Shown: piece by piece, positions 62,693 to 64,000 of the stretch
Numbering within the stretch: the stretch's first letter is position 1
How the letters are laid out: each line of letters begins with the position of its first letter
NCBI GenBank assembly: GCA_011050085.1
Contig: DRGL01000075.1
Coordinates: 1 to 64,000, forward strand
Length of the DNA stretch: 64,000 bases
Direction of reading: 5' to 3'
Source: Pricia antarctica
Lineage (GTDB): Bacteria > Bacteroidota > Bacteroidia > Flavobacteriales > Flavobacteriaceae
Program-made: the position numbers and the translations under genes
Notes under the pieces: model-generated
Told to the model about the DNA's origin: nothing
The model's database searches: none
What the model saw: only the letters and a program-made list of their open reading frames with translations

Positions 62693-64000
62693 ATGAATTT
62701 AAAAAGGTCATCCTTAATAATTCCCTTATCCATAGTGATACATTTGGTTATCATTCATGGTAGCCTTTTGCTGTTAACGCCTGACACATATTTGCAGTGG
62801 CCAAACCCTATATATTATACATTTTCATGGTTGTTCGTTACCGGAGCGCTAAATTATTATCCTACTAAACGTAAGGAGAATTTTTTTACCAACCTCCACA
62901 AGATGTTTAACTTATATACCCTTTTCGGCCTTTGCTATTTTGCTATTTTCGGATTTGGTACTGGACGTACCGTATCGAACTTATTTCATATCAAGATTCT
63001 TGGTATCATATATTTATTATTAACCATTTATCGCATATTTTTTTATTGGGCCATACGAACCTATCGTTTAAAGGGAGGTAACTATGTAAATGTAGTAGCT
63101 ATTGGAAGGGATAGAAATCTTAAAAAGATTAGGGCAATTTTTGATGACCCTTCCTTGGGATATCGTTATAAGGGTTTTTTTGACGACCGATTATCGATAA
63201 GTCCGACTTACTTGGGGGGCCTTAGCGAGGCTTATAGTTATATCGTCAACAATGAAATTGATGAAGTGTATTGCTTGGCCTCTAAATTTTCGCAGAAAGA
63301 ACTAAGAAATCTTATCGATTTTGCTGATAATAATTTAATACGCTTAAAAATTATTCCTGACAACAAAGAGGTCTTTACCCGCTCGATGGAGCTAGAGATG
63401 TACGACAGTATTCCCGTTCTTAACATTAGAAAGGTACCTTTGGATACTGATTATGCAAAATGGGTAAAACGTGCGTTCGATATTGTATTTTCTTCTTTTG
63501 TAATAGTCTTCGTTTTATCATGGCTGATACCTATAATGTTCGTTTTGATTAAATCTGAATCTCCAGGGCCGCTTTACTTTAAACAGAAAAGGCACGGCCT
63601 GAAAAAACGCGTATTTTGGTGCTATAAATTCAGGTCGATGGCACCTAATTCGGACAGTGATTCCAAAATGGCCACCAAGAACGACATGCGGATTACAAAA
63701 ATCGGCCAATTCATACGAAAAACCAGTATTGACGAATTACCCCAGTTTATTAATGTTTTTTTGGGGAATATGAGTGTTGTAGGACCGCGTCCGCATATGG
63801 AAAAACATACGGAAGGCTACGAAATTTCAGTAGATAAATATTTGGTGCGGCACTTTGTAAAACCCGGTGTCACGGGGCTAGCACAGATTAGGGGCTATCG
63901 CGGTGAAATAGTAAACCATCGTGACATTTTAAACCGTATCAAGCTTGATGTTTTTTATGTTGAAAAATGGTCTTTGGCCTTTGATTTGAATATAATTTTC
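62693..64000 (+). CDS. Undecaprenyl-phosphate sugar-1-phosphate transferase (initiating enzyme), truncated by window end
   Basis: An open frame of 436 residues that runs off the window end without a stop. Four N-terminal helices (residues about 10-30, 42-58, 73-92, 102-122) precede a CoA-binding-like domain (GGNYVNVVAIGRDRNLKKI, about 125). The bacterial sugar transferase core starts with KRAFDIVFSS (about 260), followed by GPLYFKQKRHGLKKRVFWCYKFRSM (about 290-314) and DELPQFINVFLGNMSVVGPRPH. This is the WcaJ/PssZ-type polyprenyl glycosylphosphotransferase that starts repeat-unit assembly by loading the first sugar phosphate on undecaprenyl phosphate. It follows fcl by 30 nt. Confidence 0.93.
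   Translation, partial: MNLKRSSLIIPLSIVIHLVIIHGSLLLLTPDTYLQWPNPIYYTFSWLFVTGALNYYPTKRKENFFTNLHKMFNLYTLFGLCYFAIFGFGTGRTVSNLFHIKILGIIYLLLTIYRIFFYWAIRTYRLKGGNYVNVVAIGRDRNLKKIRAIFDDPSLGYRYKGFFDDRLSISPTYLGGLSEAYSYIVNNEIDEVYCLASKFSQKELRNLIDFADNNLIRLKIIPDNKEVFTRSMELEMYDSIPVLNIRKVPLDTDYAKWVKRAFDIVFSSFVIVFVLSWLIPIMFVLIKSESPGPLYFKQKRHGLKKRVFWCYKFRSMAPNSDSDSKMATKNDMRITKIGQFIRKTSIDELPQFINVFLGNMSVVGPRPHMEKHTEGYEISVDKYLVRHFVKPGVTGLAQIRGYRGEIVNHRDILNRIKLDVFYVEKWSLAFDLNIIF

Noticed and set aside
1-64000. CRISPR arrays, insertion sequences, prophage or toxin-antitoxin modules
   Set aside because: I saw no regularly spaced repeats, no transposase or integrase motifs, and no phage or toxin families on either strand.

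Overview
The window reads as a chromosomal segment of a marine, polysaccharide-degrading member of the Bacteroidota, most likely Flavobacteriaceae. Support comes from a classical SusC/SusD pair, Bacteroidota-type promoters (TTTG, about 19-20 nt, TAnnTTTG), weak ribosome binding sites, many lipoprotein signals, sulfatases and an UpxY/NusG-like start to an exopolysaccharide locus. The genus cannot be fixed from sequence reading alone.

Layout. (1) 1-2293: the end of a secreted protein of unknown family and an M20 amidohydrolase. (2) 2477-10412, plus strand: a module best known from Planctomycetes and Verrucomicrobia (PSCyt1/DUF1549/DUF1553 protein, DUF1501 protein, DUF2231-cytochrome-LRR protein, exported Gfo/Idh/MocA oxidoreductase, DUF6807 protein). 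(3) 10524-15408: a giant FG-GAP/ASPIC lipoprotein and a lipoprotein sulfatase. (4) 15570-40408: a polysaccharide utilisation locus. It has an AgaS-type sugar-phosphate isomerase/deaminase, a divergent DeoR-family regulator, two putative TIM-barrel glycosidases around an EamA transporter, two more giant FG-GAP lipoproteins, SusD, SusC, and a divergent operon of PfkB kinase, class II aldolase, secreted amidohydrolase and GH36-like glycosidase. A second, LacC-type PfkB kinase closes it. Together AgaS, LacC-type kinase and class II aldolase spell the lower N-acetylgalactosamine/galactosamine (tagatose-6-phosphate) route. (5) 40923-41834: a sulfatase remnant without its catalytic N-terminus. (6) 42022-46160: L-serine ammonia-lyase and dipeptidyl peptidase IV. 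(7) 46399-49420: the last three enzymes of the non-phosphorylating L-fucose route. A GMC oxidoreductase with its small subunit follows (49747-52044), then a bile-acid-symporter-like transporter. (8) 53484-53625: tRNA-Arg(TCT) and a decayed tRNA-like fragment, then a sparse region. (9) 54447-64000: exopolysaccharide synthesis (UpxY antiterminator, Gmd, flippase, pyruvyltransferase-like protein, two glycosyltransferases, GDP-L-fucose synthase and an initiating sugar transferase cut by the window end).

How it fits together. Regions 3-5 look like capture and breakdown of a sulfated glycan containing galactose or N-acetylgalactosamine. The most interesting signals are: two sequence blocks shared by the agaS and susC promoters, a candidate common operator; three ~1,100-1,200-residue FG-GAP/ASPIC lipoproteins, two of them in the SusCD neighbourhood, where a glycan-binding lipoprotein would be expected; a pair of WGE-motif putative glycosidases without a clear family; and the planctomycete-style PSD1/DUF1501 module beside a Bacteroidota PUL. 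The cell also appears to degrade L-fucose and to make GDP-L-fucose for its own surface polymer within the same 20 kb.
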